From contig MOWL01000001.1 in assembly GCA_002110485.1 (NCBI GenBank), positions 1,488,001 through 1,552,000 of the forward strand: 64,000 nucleotides of DNA, read 5' to 3'. This document shows positions 1 through 11,748 of this stretch, in pieces. The notes under the pieces are model-generated. The model saw nothing but the letters and a program-made list of their open reading frames with translations. It was not told the origin of the DNA and made no database searches. Made by a program: the position numbers and the translations under genes. Position 1 is the first letter of the stretch. Each line of letters begins with the position of its first letter. This DNA is from Emergomyces orientalis. Its lineage: Eukaryota > Ascomycota > Eurotiomycetes > Onygenales > Ajellomycetaceae.

Positions 1-650
1 AGATGCTGGGTTGGGTTGGGTTTGATTAAGTACCACCACCAGCTGCTGGGCGTTGGCTGATGATCCCTGGCGATCGACTCTGCGAAACCTCCGCCGGACT
101 CGCTCTTCGCACACTTTTCCTCTCTATCCCCAACTTCATCCAACACACTTTCAACCACCGTCTACGTTTTGCATTTCGGACTGCATTTCGAGCTACAACA
201 GTTACTGTCCACTGCAACTTTCCACTGGCCTACCTCTCCACAAACCGTTATCGAGTGGTTTAGGTTCCTCTTGTCACTCTTTATTTCAAGCTCTGGACGT
301 TATTGTTACTCCGCCCTTCCCAAAATACCAACCAACAACCCCAACCGCCACAAAATTAGATCGTCTCTCCTCCGTACATATAGAATTCCCTTGCCCTCCA
401 ATATTTGTTCCTCCAAATGGTACCAGAGCAGAATCATCACCAATGACCCAATGTGGTTGAAGAAATCCAAGCTCAATTGCACCCCCCAGTGTCGCTTTTT
501 GGCGCCTCTCCTTTTGACAAACCTCAGCGACTCCCCTCGCTAGCCACCCACATTTTCGTAGTTCGTTGGTCTGATATATCGTTTGAACATACCACTTCCG
601 ATTCTACGACTACCATTCAATCCCTTCGACATATACGCTCGTTACCAAAC
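1..650. other. 5' flank and probable leader of the Sel1-repeat gene
   Basis: No separate gene is supported here. The downstream reading frame stays open back to an in-frame ATG at 453, so an N-terminal extension of 66 residues is possible. The residues between 453 and 651 do not resemble a domain, and the ATG at 651 begins the serine/proline-rich sequence that looks like the true protein. Several other short ATG-initiated frames occur in the leader and could act as upstream ORFs. A short G/T-rich run (GGGTTGGGTTGGG) lies at about 7-19. Confidence 0.5.
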
Positions 651-3063
651 ATGGCCAACAATGGCTCATCTGATTCCCTGGGAAAACCGTGGTCGCGAAA
701 CCCAACACCCTCTCCCCGCATTTCTCATTTTGACGGCGACGTCGCCCCTGTCCTGTCGCCCCTCGATGCATTCGCCTTACAAGGACGGCTTTTGGCCAAA
801 CAGCTTGATGAGTCGAAGAAAGTGGATAGGCGCATGAGTCGGCTTCCCCCCTCAAGTGTCGCCAGGTCCTTATCCCAACCAAGAGCGGGCTACTTCCGAG
901 CACATTCCTCCGACGAGTCGAGTACCACGGCACCAGTCAGTCCAGGAGGTAGGAGTTATGGTCGCAGCGGAGAAGTGGAGGAACCTACTTTCAGGCCAAA
1001 GTCACAGCACCCGATGCTGAGTCGAATGTCAGAACAGAACCCGGTCTCAGATCTAGATTGCGACAACGACCGCAATGCCGCCGAAGCAGCCCCAGAAGTT
1101 CCGCCAATTCCACTCAGCGCCTTTGGGCCACCCCGTGCCGAATCGCCTGAGGACGCATCGTGGTTTCACTCAGATGGAGAAGATGAACAAGAAAGCCCGA
1201 CAAAACCCTCCCCGACTGCTCATGATACTTCAACAGCGACCCGGGCACCGCCTGAAAGTTCCGCTGCGAAACGGAATGCCTCGAACACCCTCGCACCTCC
1301 CAGTTCCTCCACGAAACGGACAACAGGGAGTCCTGGACTTCCTCAGCACGAGAGCTCTGATGATGATTACTTCACCAGTTCGACGGCAGGGTCAACCTTC
1401 TCGAAGCCAAGAAAGATGTCTTCAAGCAGTGGCATGTCAATGCCTCAGTCTCCCATGACACATTTTACCCGGCCCCATCCTCGTTCGCCTTCCCCGACTT
1501 CTGAATATTCCCCTATACCAAACCAACCACAACGTCCATCTTTCAACTTTTCGCGGCCATTAAGCAGATCCAGTACTAACATTTCCATGCCATCCCCTTC
1601 ACTTTCTGGACCTGAACAACCGGAGGAATATCAATCGAGGGCCATGAACAGGGGAAATCGCCCTTCTCCAATTACCGTGCCAAACTCGTCTGATTCCAAA
1701 GCGGACGATGCGCAAACTTCTGCACCAACATCTTACATCTACGCGAAGTATTCGCTTCCCCGGGGAAGATCTGTTTCGCGCAACTCCCTCGTGTTTACTG
1801 GTCTTCAAACTCCCCTTTTTGAGTGGAATGAGCCACTTTTTGAAAACTCCCCGCCCCCAAGTGCGGCTGGGAGGGAAACATTCGAGGAAATATCCTCCTC
1901 ACCTCCCGCGGCCCATGCTCACCACCCTCCTGTTACACAAGCACCACCGAAGCAGGAATCCCCGTTGAAACCAGAGTCACAGGCCGAATCGGAACAAAAG
2001 TTGAAAAATGTAGCCTCGAAAAAACTTGAACCCACCCCACGGAAAAGCTCAGGAAAGCTTGTCAAGCGGCCTGATCGAACACCTCCAAGGGGACACTCCT
2101 TTGACCAAGGAACCCGAAAAAATGGGTTCCTGGGGAAATCTAACTCGAGTAGCAAACTTTCTATCGTCCCCAAATCAGAAGACCAAGACGATGATGCCAT
2201 AACGATCTCCACGGACTCCAATGCCACACTCCGACCCCACACGAGCCGTAGTGGAGGACCTCTACCCGCTACCTTATCCGCAGAAGACCATGTTGCGAAA
2301 GGCATACAGTGCCATGAAAACGGTTCCCTTAACGAGTCTACTTATCACCTTCGAATTGCAGCCATGCAGAATGAGCCAACGGGGATGCTTTTATACGCTC
2401 TCGCCTGTCGCCACGGATGGGGAATGCGACCCAACCAGCGGGAAGGCGTTCAGTGGCTTCGTAAAGCGGTCGATTCTACTCTGCTTGATGCTTCCAACCC
2501 TGAGCCACGCGGGAGAAATATCCAGGAAGAAAAAGCCCGCCAAGCACAATTTGCGCTCAGTATTTATGAGTTGGGTGTTAGCCATCTGAATGGCTGGGGA
2601 ATAGAACAAGATAAAGCGCTGGCTCTTCGCTGCTTCGAAATAGCAGGCCACTGGGGAGATGTGGATGCCCTTGCGGAAGCCGGCTTTTGTTACGTTGAAG
2701 GTCTGGGTTGCAAAAAGGACTTGAAGAAAGCGGCCAAATATTACCGAATGGCGGAAAGTAAAGGGATGAGCATGGTTGGGAACAGTTGGTATGTTGTGTT
2801 CCGTTTTTCTGCATCTATTATTATCTAATATTATATTTATATATATATTGTTTTGGGTTGTTTCTGGACCGCCATCGACTGACATACAAGTTAGGATTTA
2901 CAAACCCAAGTACATGTCTGATGATGACATGATGCCACCGACACCAAGTCTCAACTCCGCAACTGGCCAGGAGAAAAAGCCGCAACGCACCAAATCACGC
3001 ACCCGGAGCATTTTCGGGCGCAAGAAAAACACTGCTGCAAATGGCGTTCATGACGACTCTTGA
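651..3063 (+). CDS. Sel1-repeat protein, Nif1/DSF2-like cell-cycle or morphogenesis factor
   Basis: Two exons, 651-2788 and 2895-3063, encode 768 aa. The intron (2789-2894) has a GTATGT donor, a CTGAC branch site and a TTAG acceptor, and splicing restores the frame as ...NSW-IYKPKYM.... Residues 1 to about 540 are low-complexity and rich in Ser, Pro, Arg and acidic patches. They include an N-terminal block with MSRLPP and a PPIPLSAFGPP motif. The C-terminal part (about 545-725) carries Sel1-type helical repeats, recognisable by A-x-x-YELGVSHLNGWGI and A-x-AGFCYVEGLGC. The tail is basic and ends GVHDDS. Sel1 repeats are protein-interaction scaffolds. Fungal proteins with this architecture are usually annotated as Nif1 (Nim1-interacting, mitotic inhibitor) or DSF2, and the same repeats occur in Skt5-type chitin synthase activators. 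Family assignment is good; the precise role is inferred. The start could be the in-frame ATG at 453. Confidence 0.85.
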
Positions 3064-4475
3064 AAGATACCCAACATCATAAATCATAAATTCTAATTCT
3101 TCTTTTTTCCCCACTCTTTCCAGCATACAATCCCCTCTTTTCCTCAATTTTTTTTCTTTTGGTTTTTTCTTCTCTCCTCTTGATCCAGGCGTTTATGTCA
3201 AATCAGATATCTTATATGACCCCTGTTTACACTTCTCTTCGCCTCTTGAATTTCCTTTTTTTCTTTGTTTGTCCTTTTTTTTCTTCTATACCTAGGACTT
3301 TACAACTTTTTTTTATTCTTTTTTTATTTTTTTTTTTACTATCTTACTTCACTGCATATATTATACACTAATTATATTCCCCCCAACCGTTGGTTTCACA
3401 CCGCTATGCATCTACACTTATATCTGCAGATTTTTCATTACCATCGCACTGGCCACTTTCTGCGGCCCGGCCCGCTTAATTAGTCATTTTGGCACTTTTT
3501 TTCTTTCTTTTTTTTCCTTCCCCCTTTTTTCACTTTTTTTCCCCGCCCATCCGCACAGTTACCGCTTGAGCCGTGATAGGAGAGGGAGATGTTGGAGGCT
3601 GGAAACATGCATGCATATACTTCAAACTTAGCTCTTTTTTCATATATGAACCTATATATCCATGTATTTATTTATTAAAAAAAAAAATTTTTTTTTTCTC
3701 TCTCTACGCCGTATACTTTATTTCGCATCCTCACCAGCGAAACGGGACAGACAAAGAGGAGCGCCGCCGTCGATCTATTTTCACTAATCATTTGCTACTC
3801 TTCGCGATTATTTGTGTCTTTTGCCTACTTTTTTTTTAAAAAAAAATTTTAATACTTCATACTCGTCATTCTCACTCGAGCGCAAGAGAGCGAAATCGAA
3901 AAGGCGAAGAGAAAAAGAAAAAGTGCAGACAAATATATGAGTATCGATGTATAATAAATATTCCTCGCCCTATGATAGGATATATACTATACTTATCTCG
4001 TATGACCCGGTGCGTTTATGATGTTATTATTTTCCTTTTCCTTCATCCTCCTCCCGTCCACTGATGAGGCTGTTGTAACTGCGTTGTACTACCCATACAG
4101 AACGCCTCGCTCGCGCTCTCCTTGCGCTAACCTTCCCCTTTCCGCTGTCTGATCATTGCTGGAATCCACATATGGAGGAAAAGTGTTAAACACATTAACA
4201 CACTATAATAAACCCCCCAAAATGGTAAAGAATTCCGTAGGTTGGAGAGTGGGAGGGTGGGAGGTGGAATTCAGTAATTTAGAACAGCGGGTTTTGCGTC
4301 AATTGTGGGATCTTTTATCCTGACCCCAATTTTCCCTTTCTTCATCTCTAATTCATTATCCCTCCCTTCTCGTTTTGTAGGCTGTGTGGGTGGGGCTTAG
4401 AGACACCTGGCGAGAATACTCAGTCAGTATATATGGGGTCTAAAGTTGTCGTGACGGGACCGGCAATCTCAAGCA

Positions 4476-4487
4476 CATGTACAGTAC
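4476..4487 (-). promoter_or_regulatory. CATGTACWGTAC motif copy 1
   Basis: Reads CATGTACAGTAC on the plus strand. The GTACWGTAC core is palindromic around its central base. It is one of four copies in the window, all intergenic. Function unknown. Confidence 0.35.
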
Positions 4488-5000
4488 CTATGCAAGTACC
4501 TGAGATAGGAATATCCTGCTCCCTCCCCTCTCTCGCTACACCAACATGCACAAGTGCTGGACAGATGGTATACGACGAAAAAGCAACTAATAATTAAAGG
4601 GTTTACCTAGTTGTCCATGACATGCTGTATTGCAGTTAACATCTCATCTAGATCGATCCATCTCGGCTTCCTGTTTCCGTTCCCTGACAGTTCTACCGGG
4701 GGGGTGTCAGGTAGGGTGCGCGCGTGTGTGTGCGTGAGGCTAGTTCGGAATATTTTTTGTTTTGTCCCTTTGTGGCATCCTGAACTCTAAGGTGTGGAAG
4801 GTGGGAAGATGGGTGGTTACAGGTTACATCTTGTCTTCGAAACACTACTACTGATATCAAAATATATATATATCATATCCATAGGCCGATTCCGCCTGCC
4901 CCCGTGGGGAACACCAGAAGTAGCGCACCAACATGCTTCCGCCTCTATCACGGGGAAATAAATACATCCATCACCCATAGACCCTCCCGATATATATTGG

Positions 5001-5023
5001 AAAAAAAAAAAAAAAAAAAAAAA
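5001..5023 (+). repeat. poly(A) tract
   Basis: An uninterrupted run of 23 A in the gene-free interval, followed by a G and further A. It is a simple homopolymer with no associated gene visible. No sign that it is a retroposed poly(A) tail, because no coding remnant precedes it. Confidence 0.8.
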
Positions 5024-5626
5024 GAAAAAGGAGCCTCGTGTTTTCCTGCACTTTTGTCATGGGCGGGACGCTTACAAAAGTGCAGCTAGTGTTGTCCATC
5101 CGTTTCGGCCAAAAATACCAAACTCTTCAGTCTTCAGCATGTGATGCGAACTGTGGAGTAGTTTATGTACGCTGCGTAGGTCGAAGTTAGCGGGCGGATA
5201 CTTGATAGAAAACCCACTGTCCACACGCGTGACTTTTTCTCTTTTTCTTTTTCTCTCCCCATTTTAGCGATTTGATGATCTAGGTTGGGAGGCACGCTGT
5301 CTTACCTAGCCCGGACTAGCTCGCGGCGGTTCTTTCGAGGTGCCAGTGGTAAAGTTAACTTGCATTGGGCAGACTCCACCCCCCTGAAGGGTTAGTTTAG
5401 TTAAGGGAGATTACTACTTGAGGCAATTTTGGCGCTAGGGTTTTAAGGATATTGGGATGTTGGCTCGGCTCCAGCTGCTTCCTCAAGGAGGTTGTTTGGT
5501 GTGGCACTTGACATATGTGATTCTGCCGAGGCATAATAGTAACAATGTGTTTCTTGGTGTAAATTATTTATTATTTTATTTTTAGCTCCACCGTTCATTC
5601 AGGTGATGGGGTGTGGTTTTGTCTTT

Positions 5627-5651
5627 TGCTTCTGCTTCTGCTTCTGCTTCT
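5627..5651 (+). repeat. CTTCTG hexanucleotide microsatellite
   Basis: About four tandem copies of a CTTCTG unit. It lies in noncoding DNA. Confidence 0.7.
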
Positions 5652-6288
5652 TTTTTGATGGACGAATGGCTTTTTGTATGGAGGAATTTTTCTTTGAGAA
5701 CTGCTTAGTTGTGAGTATGAAAATGAACTTTTTTGCTTTCCTTTTTTTTTTGGGGGGTTTCAAATACTTTTACCCGCGCTTGGAGCGAGGCCCCGTGAGG
5801 TAAGTTTGATTTTTAATTGCGGGGGTCAAGTGTTTTGAAGCAAGCACAGAACCCCTTTCTGGAGTAGGTAGTTCGAGGGTGACGGTGGATGGATAAGAGA
5901 AGCAAAAAATGAAAATAGGAGACAATGAAAGCTTTGATGTCATCCTGAAGCCTGATCATATGCAAAGCACAAGCCAGCCCGGATATTTTTGCATGCCCCG
6001 TTGACCCATTGCCTGTTGCTCATTGCCGGGAGAAGAGAAGACCGCTCCTCCTCTTTCTCTGCTTCCGTCCAAGGCGTTGGAAGGAATGTCGGCATGTAGA
6101 TATCTATGTAAGGTATGAAACGCTCCACAGTTCAAGGGGCTGATGCATCGGGGACGTTTTGATAGGAGGTATTTTTTCTTTCTTGGCTTTTTCGTGTGTG
6201 CATGTGCTTTGGGGTTGAGCGGGAGGTCTGCGGAAGGGGATTCGCAGGTATTATTAATATTAATAGAATGCGGCCGGAGAGAAGCATA

Positions 6289-6315
6289 TCATCATCATCA
6301 ACATCATCATCATCG
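6289..6315 (+). repeat. ATC trinucleotide microsatellite
   Basis: About eight ATC units with one CAA-type interruption. It lies in noncoding DNA. Confidence 0.75.
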
Positions 6316-8042
6316 GGTGAATTTGTTTCATGTTAGAAGGCTGAAACTTGAGGGCTGGTTTAACATTTTTGTAGGGGGTTGGGCTACAGGGCGTGTATAC
6401 TCAGTAAAAGGGGAATTTAGGCATATGGATATTCCAGATCGCCATAATCAGGGTTTATGAAATCAGGAACGACTGAAGATTTGGTACAGGGAAACCTTGG
6501 ACTGTTAGCATGTCAATCATCTAGTTAACTATCCAATGGCAGGGCTAATTATGAAACCTTGGGAAAAATGCCCCACAAAATTTCTGTCTCCTCCATTGAT
6601 GGATCGATGGCTCTTTTCCAGTTCCTCGCCAGCTTTTGCCTGTTTGCTGCAACAGCTTAAAAATATTGACAACGCCACCACAAACATTGCAACCACAAAT
6701 GTGGCATGTAAGAAATGCAACACTGCAGACTTTTTTTCTCTCGAAATTTAAAATTTCGGGAATGCCGGAGGCTGACATTTGGGTTTTGTCAACGGTGTGC
6801 CAACCACAACTCAGACCTCAATATTTTTCTTTTGCAGTTTATGGCTGCGAATTTTTTGTCTCTTTCTTCTTATTGCCGTACAGAAATGAATGAGAATATG
6901 GGAGGTTCTACGGAGTAAACCTATGGTAAACTGAGTAATAGCACCACAGAACCACGGGACTGCCATCAACCAGCCACTCAAGGCCGAGTGAGCCCGCCGC
7001 CGGTTTTCCGGATTTAATTGGCCGCTAGCTTCTAACCCAAGATTACCTCGATTTTAGTATCTCGCCAGCAGCTCTGGGAGTCCCCAGTGGATGCTCAGCG
7101 CAAGGACTTATTGCCGCATGTGGACGCCTTATCCGAGGCGAAATGGGCAAGCTTTGGAGATGACAACTTACAAGCCAGAGCATGGGGACAACTATTTCTG
7201 TTTGCCCTCTGTTATCGTGTGGACGCTTTTGCCAGCCCCAGCCGGCCGGAATGTATAGGTTATCATTTCTCATCTCATCCAAACTAAGTTCTAGAAATAG
7301 ATTATGTCGGACGAAGGAGCACATTCCGAAACGGTGTGTTGTCATATGAAGAAGCAGGCAAAATAATAATACTAAATAATAATGCCTGTTTGAATGAAGG
7401 GTACTTCATGTGCAGGTACCAAATACACCCTTTGAGGTCTGGGGGGCTTTTGCTCCACATACTGCCAAAGCGCAGCAATTTGACTCGCTTTCCCATTGGC
7501 TCCACATGCATGCCCGAGAACCAATACTCGCAGCGACCAGGCTGCCAGGCCGTTGGCCCAGCGCCATCCAAAGCCAGACAGTGCGAGAACTTTGAAGAAT
7601 GCACAGGCTTAACTAGCCTACCCCGGTTTGGGCTGCCCCTCTGGCTCAGCAGTAGTAAGTTGGACTGCTCTCTAGCCCCGCATCTTGACTGTGGTGGTGC
7701 TCTGCAGCCCTTTGAGAAAAAATGCCCCGTCGTGACTCGGGTAGCCGGCGGAGCCTGCGCTGCTGCTTCAACGAGAATCCTTGGGATGATGGATGTACCA
7801 GGTACTTGCATGGGTGGTCAATCCATCTGAGAGTATTTATTATTCCCTGCACATAGCTACAGCAGCAATCCCGGGTCTATCATAGGCAGTGCAAGGGAAA
7901 TGAAGCCCTCCTATTATTATTATTTACGGCGTATTATTTCACTTCCCAGTATGGGTGGCTCCAGAGCTATTCTTATTCTTATGTTCTCCCTTCACCGTGA
8001 CTGTTTTTCACCCGCAATTCTCAGCAGTGTGGGAAGATATAT

Positions 8043-8054
8043 CATGTACTGTAC
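8043..8054 (+). promoter_or_regulatory. CATGTACWGTAC motif copy 2
   Basis: Exact CATGTACTGTAC, immediately followed by a TACTCCGTA nonamer. It is intergenic, about 1.2 kb upstream of the DUF3712 gene. Function unknown; noted because the same 12-mer recurs at two other intergenic sites. Confidence 0.35.
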
Positions 8055-8585
8055 TCCGTACAAAACATCATATTTCCATATCCCCCCCTTTTTTTTATAA
8101 TGCATCTTCTCCCTCTTTCAGATAACTCAGAGCTAGCCACAAACTCCAGCCTACTCCAGATCCCAACTTTCCTTTCTGCTAAGGCGACTACCCACTTATT
8201 ATTAGCTTGTCTTGTCTCCCCGCATCCACCAGCGGCAAACTAGCCAAAGCAGCATCACATCATAGTCAATTCTAGTCCTTGAACCACCGCGGTGAAATGC
8301 TTGCCTTTTGCCTCCCAAGCAGCATGTGATGGACTCTATCTTCTCCCTGAAACATACCACTGTCCCATTTAGCCTTTTGACGTTTCCCAAATACCGAGTT
8401 CTGATCTTCCCATTCTCGTGGTTTATATAAACCGTCTGGCTACTGTGGAGAATTTTGGGGGCGGAACCGTCTCTTATTGTTTGGTATTGAATTCTTTTTC
8501 TCTGTTTTTTCTCTTTTGCTTTCTCCACCAGCTCTTTTGCCGCTGCGAACTTCCCCGTATTATTAGCTTTTCGCCTGGCATTCGC

Positions 8586-8605
8586 TTTTTTTTTTTTTTT
8601 TTTTT
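8586..8605 (+). repeat. poly(T) tract
   Basis: A run of 20 T in pyrimidine-rich noncoding DNA upstream of the DUF3712 gene. Confidence 0.8.
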
Positions 8606-9210
8606 GGTTTCCCCCCGGGGTTCGTATTTAGCTACCCCGGTACCCCATCTTGTCTTTGATTCTCTCCATCTCTTGATTGCTCCTCGTTCTCCCTCCTGTC
8701 CCTTCTTCTCTCTTCTCTTCTTCCTCCTCTCCCCCGTGGTTGTGGTGTGGTTGATCAATTGCTTGATTTTGTAAGTATTCATCCTTCCGTTACTCTCCTA
8801 ATGTTTCTTTTTTTTGCTCCTTGATCTTTTTGGTTTCTTGCTCGGCATTCGAACTCTAAGCTGGGATATATCCTCACGGTTATATACGCGCTGCCATGGC
8901 GTAATTACAATATCTATGCGGTATATTGCACAAAATATACCTTTACACTGCAGAACGCGATCCTGCTGTCCTGCTGTTCTCCTTCAGTTTTCATGCCACT
9001 ATGTAACGCGCAACCGTTGGATGTTTATCTCCACATTCTTTGCTTAGCTATATACTGGCTTCTCAAAACCCATGGCGCATAGCACATACAAAATCGCAAA
9101 GAAATATAGAATTAAAATAATTACTAACTAATGATGAAATAGAAGTGCCCAGAGTTATCCCTATACACTTTTTCTCCGAACCGCGCAAACCCCCAGAACA
9201 TATCCCAAAG

Positions 9211-10329
9211 ATGTCTGACAAAGTTGAGGCTGCCCCCGTCGAGGTGGCCCCCAAGCGCACGTTTGGTTCCCGTATGAAGGCCCATTTCAAGAAGTTTTGG
9301 TGGTTGCATCTGGGTATTTTCATTGCTGTTGTGCTCATTATCATCTTGCCGGTGTAAGTCTTGTTATTTTGTATATTTTTATTTTTATTTAAAAATTCCT
9401 CTCTCTATTTTTTCCGTTTGCGCGCCAATGGGGCCTGCTCTATTTTGGTCTCTGCTAGAAGATTGTTGAATTGGTCAATCTTCGCGCATATGTAATCCGT
9501 CCCGTGAACTGTACTTTTCACGCAAAAGGACATCTCAATATCCCGCCTCAAATCAACTCCATATTCAGCTGAATTACGTCAAACGCAGTGACTAACCAAC
9601 AAAACAGCATCTACGTCGGCTACCCCAACATCGCCCAGAAAGACGTGAACAAATCCACCCTCACAATCAACTCCATGGAAATCACGGATCCCTCTCCAGA
9701 CTCTTTCAGCATCAAGGTTGACCAGACGATCGGCTCCAAGTCCAAGTACCACCCCCACCTCGACGCCTTCAACGCCACTGTCGCGGTTGCAGGGACCAAC
9801 AAGCCGTTCTTCACCCTCCAAGTCCCGCCTGTCAAGGCCGTTGATGGGGCCAAGAGCATGATTGACCAGCGCGTCGTTCTGGGTGATGTCCAGGCCTTCA
9901 CGGATTATTCCATTCTGGTCATGAAGTCGGAAAAGCTGGATATTGAGATTGATGGCCGGACGGGGTTGAAGGAGGGTTCGTTGCCGAAGACGACTGTGGA
10001 TTATAATAAGGTTATTACCATGAAAGGTATTTTTTTTGCCCCAGTTGCGTTTTGGAAAAGTTATCAAATGAGCTGCAAATCTTTTTTTTTTTTTTTTTTT
10101 TTTTTTTCATATTATTATTTATATTGTATGATAAAGGGGTTGACTGACACGAATTGGCAAAAATCCAAACAGGCCTCAATGCGCTTAAGGGTTTCGAAGT
10201 CACAGATTTTGAACTCGTCTCCAATGAAGACGATGGAAGCAATATGCTTGGTGAAGTTTTCATTCCCAACCCTAGCGTCTTGACCCTCACTCTGGTAAGT
10301 CATGACCCCTTCCCCAACATTCCCCCCCC

Positions 10330-10362
<33 letters not shown>

Positions 10363-10741
10363 GAAAAGGAAAAAGAAAAAAAGAGAGAGAAGTACAAAAG
10401 CAAAAAAAGCACAAAACTAACGCCCAATCCCTTAGGGTGACGTCTCCCTCGATCTCTCCGTCGATGGCACAGCCATCGGCACCGCAAAACTCCCCTCCCT
10501 CGTAATCCGACCAGGCGAAAACCACATCAAAATGCGCTCCATCGTCGACGTCACCAAGGTATTGCCCTTGGTCAGCGGCGATGATGCCAAGTACAAGAAC
10601 GGCATCATCCCCGTGACCATCGTGGGTAAATCGGCTGTCTATGATGGGAAGGAACTGCCGTATTTCACGGCTGCTTTGGCGTCGAATACGTTGCAGATTC
10701 AGCTGAATTTGGGGCCGTTGTTGGGGTTGGGTGGGAAATAG
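9211..10741 (+). CDS. DUF3712 single-pass membrane protein
   Basis: Four exons (9211-9353, 9608-10026, 10173-10294, 10436-10741) encode 329 aa. Donors are GTAAGT, GTATTT and GTAAGT. Intron 1 has an ACTAAC branch site and ends ACAG. The predicted topology is a short basic cytosolic N-terminus (about residues 1-28), one transmembrane helix (about 31-50, LGIFIAVVLIIILPV) and a large extracytosolic beta-rich region. The repeated pattern of 'T-L-T-I-N-S-M-E-I-T' and 'V-P-P-V-K-A' strands matches DUF3712 (LEA-like) fungal proteins, related to vacuolar Tag1. Such proteins reside in the vacuole or plasma membrane; their biochemical role is largely unknown. The ATG at 9211 is preferred over an upstream in-frame codon because it gives the typical MS-acidic-basic-TM start. 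Introns 2 and 3 hold long T and C/A homopolymers. Confidence 0.88.
10082..10107 (+). repeat. poly(T) tract in DUF3712 intron 2
   Basis: A run of 26 T inside the intron at 10027-10172, upstream of its branch site. Length variation here would be tolerated and makes the run a likely polymorphic marker. Confidence 0.8.
10322..10361 (+). repeat. C9-A31 homopolymer junction in DUF3712 intron 3
   Basis: Nine C followed directly by 31 A just after the donor of the intron at 10295-10435. The rest of the intron is A/G-rich, which is unusual for fungal introns, but the acceptor CTTAG and reading frame are clean. Confidence 0.8.
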
Positions 10742-11748
10742 GTGGTTGATGATTTGAGTTTTTGATCTAATTTGATTTGAAATGTGTTTTGCGGAGGTGG
10801 CAGTATGTAATGGTTGATAAGGTTGGGCGTCCCCCTCCCCCTCCCCCTCGCCCTCCCCTTTATTTTATTTTATTTTTTTTCTATCTTGTTTTTTGTCTCT
10901 TTTTCCTATATGCATATATATATCCACTTATATATGTGTGTGTGGATATTATATCCCCCGTGTACCATTTTATCTAATACCTGAAAATGATACCATGTTT
11001 GTTTCTGTCCGATACGTTTGTAATGATGTTTTACATGGCTGTTATACGGATATGGATGGCTTTTGTATTCTTTCTTTCTTTTGCTATCTGGAATGGGAGA
11101 CGAAAGATGGGTCAAAGAGAGTCAAGAATGACGTAATACCACCCAGTATTTTTTAATATATATATTTTTTATCCAGGCTCCTTAGCATTTGTTTTATTTA
11201 TATGGTCGTTGGAAGTGGATAGGGTTCATGTATAGTATATGTACCTCCGTACTCTACCACTCCTGTGTCTGACAACCGCTTTTAAACATGCTTTTTACAA
11301 CCCACATCATTCCCCTTCTCTCCTGACGAAATTCATGTACTGTAGGTGAAAAAAACAATGAAAAATCAGAATTCAATTTAAACAAACTCTACATTCGATT
11401 TTGTTGTTCCTTTGTGCGCTCTCTCTTTTTATATATTTTTTAAAAAGGGATACTTAGGTATTAAAAATAATCAACTTTCCCACTTGTTCCCCATCCCCAT
11501 CGTCAACATTGTTAATGTAACGGTTTATAAAAGAATATCCTTTTTAGGGAAAAAAGGTTAGATGTAGCAATGAGAAACAAGAAATATTTTTCGTAAAACG
11601 GTATATTCAACCCGCAGAAAACACTATCGAGCTGGCAAGAAGGTGCCTTCATATTTCCATTTCATTAGCATCCAGTATCAATCCTCTCCCATCTCCCCCC
11701 CCTTCCCCCTGGTTTTAGCGTCAACAACATTCTTTTCACCCCCTCCTA
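10742..11748. other. convergent intergenic region (DUF3712 / chitinase)
   Basis: Holds the 3' flanks of the two convergent genes. There is a C-rich CCCCCT repeat at about 10832-10858 and AT-rich runs, including TATATATA around 10912-10935 and 11150-11170. An 11-of-12 match to the CATGTACTGTAC motif lies at 11334. No gene is supported. Confidence 0.5.

Larger units (their letters stand above)
3064..9210. other. 6.1 kb interval without a supportable gene
   Basis: Open frames here are short, lack domain-like composition and cannot be joined across credible introns. The left third is strongly pyrimidine-rich with many homopolymer runs. The middle holds CT-type repeats, an ATC-repeat tract and a 23-base A run. 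The right part (8.1-9.2 kb) is T/C-rich and probably includes the promoter and leader of the DUF3712 gene. CATGTACWGTAC motifs lie at 4476 and 8043. A long noncoding RNA or very long UTRs could be present, but the sequence alone cannot show this. Confidence 0.5.

Noticed and set aside
7336..7830. 164-codon plus-strand frame with an overlapping 169-codon minus-strand frame
   Set aside because: Both frames are open by chance in a balanced-composition stretch. Neither has domain-like sequence, a plausible leader or splice partners.
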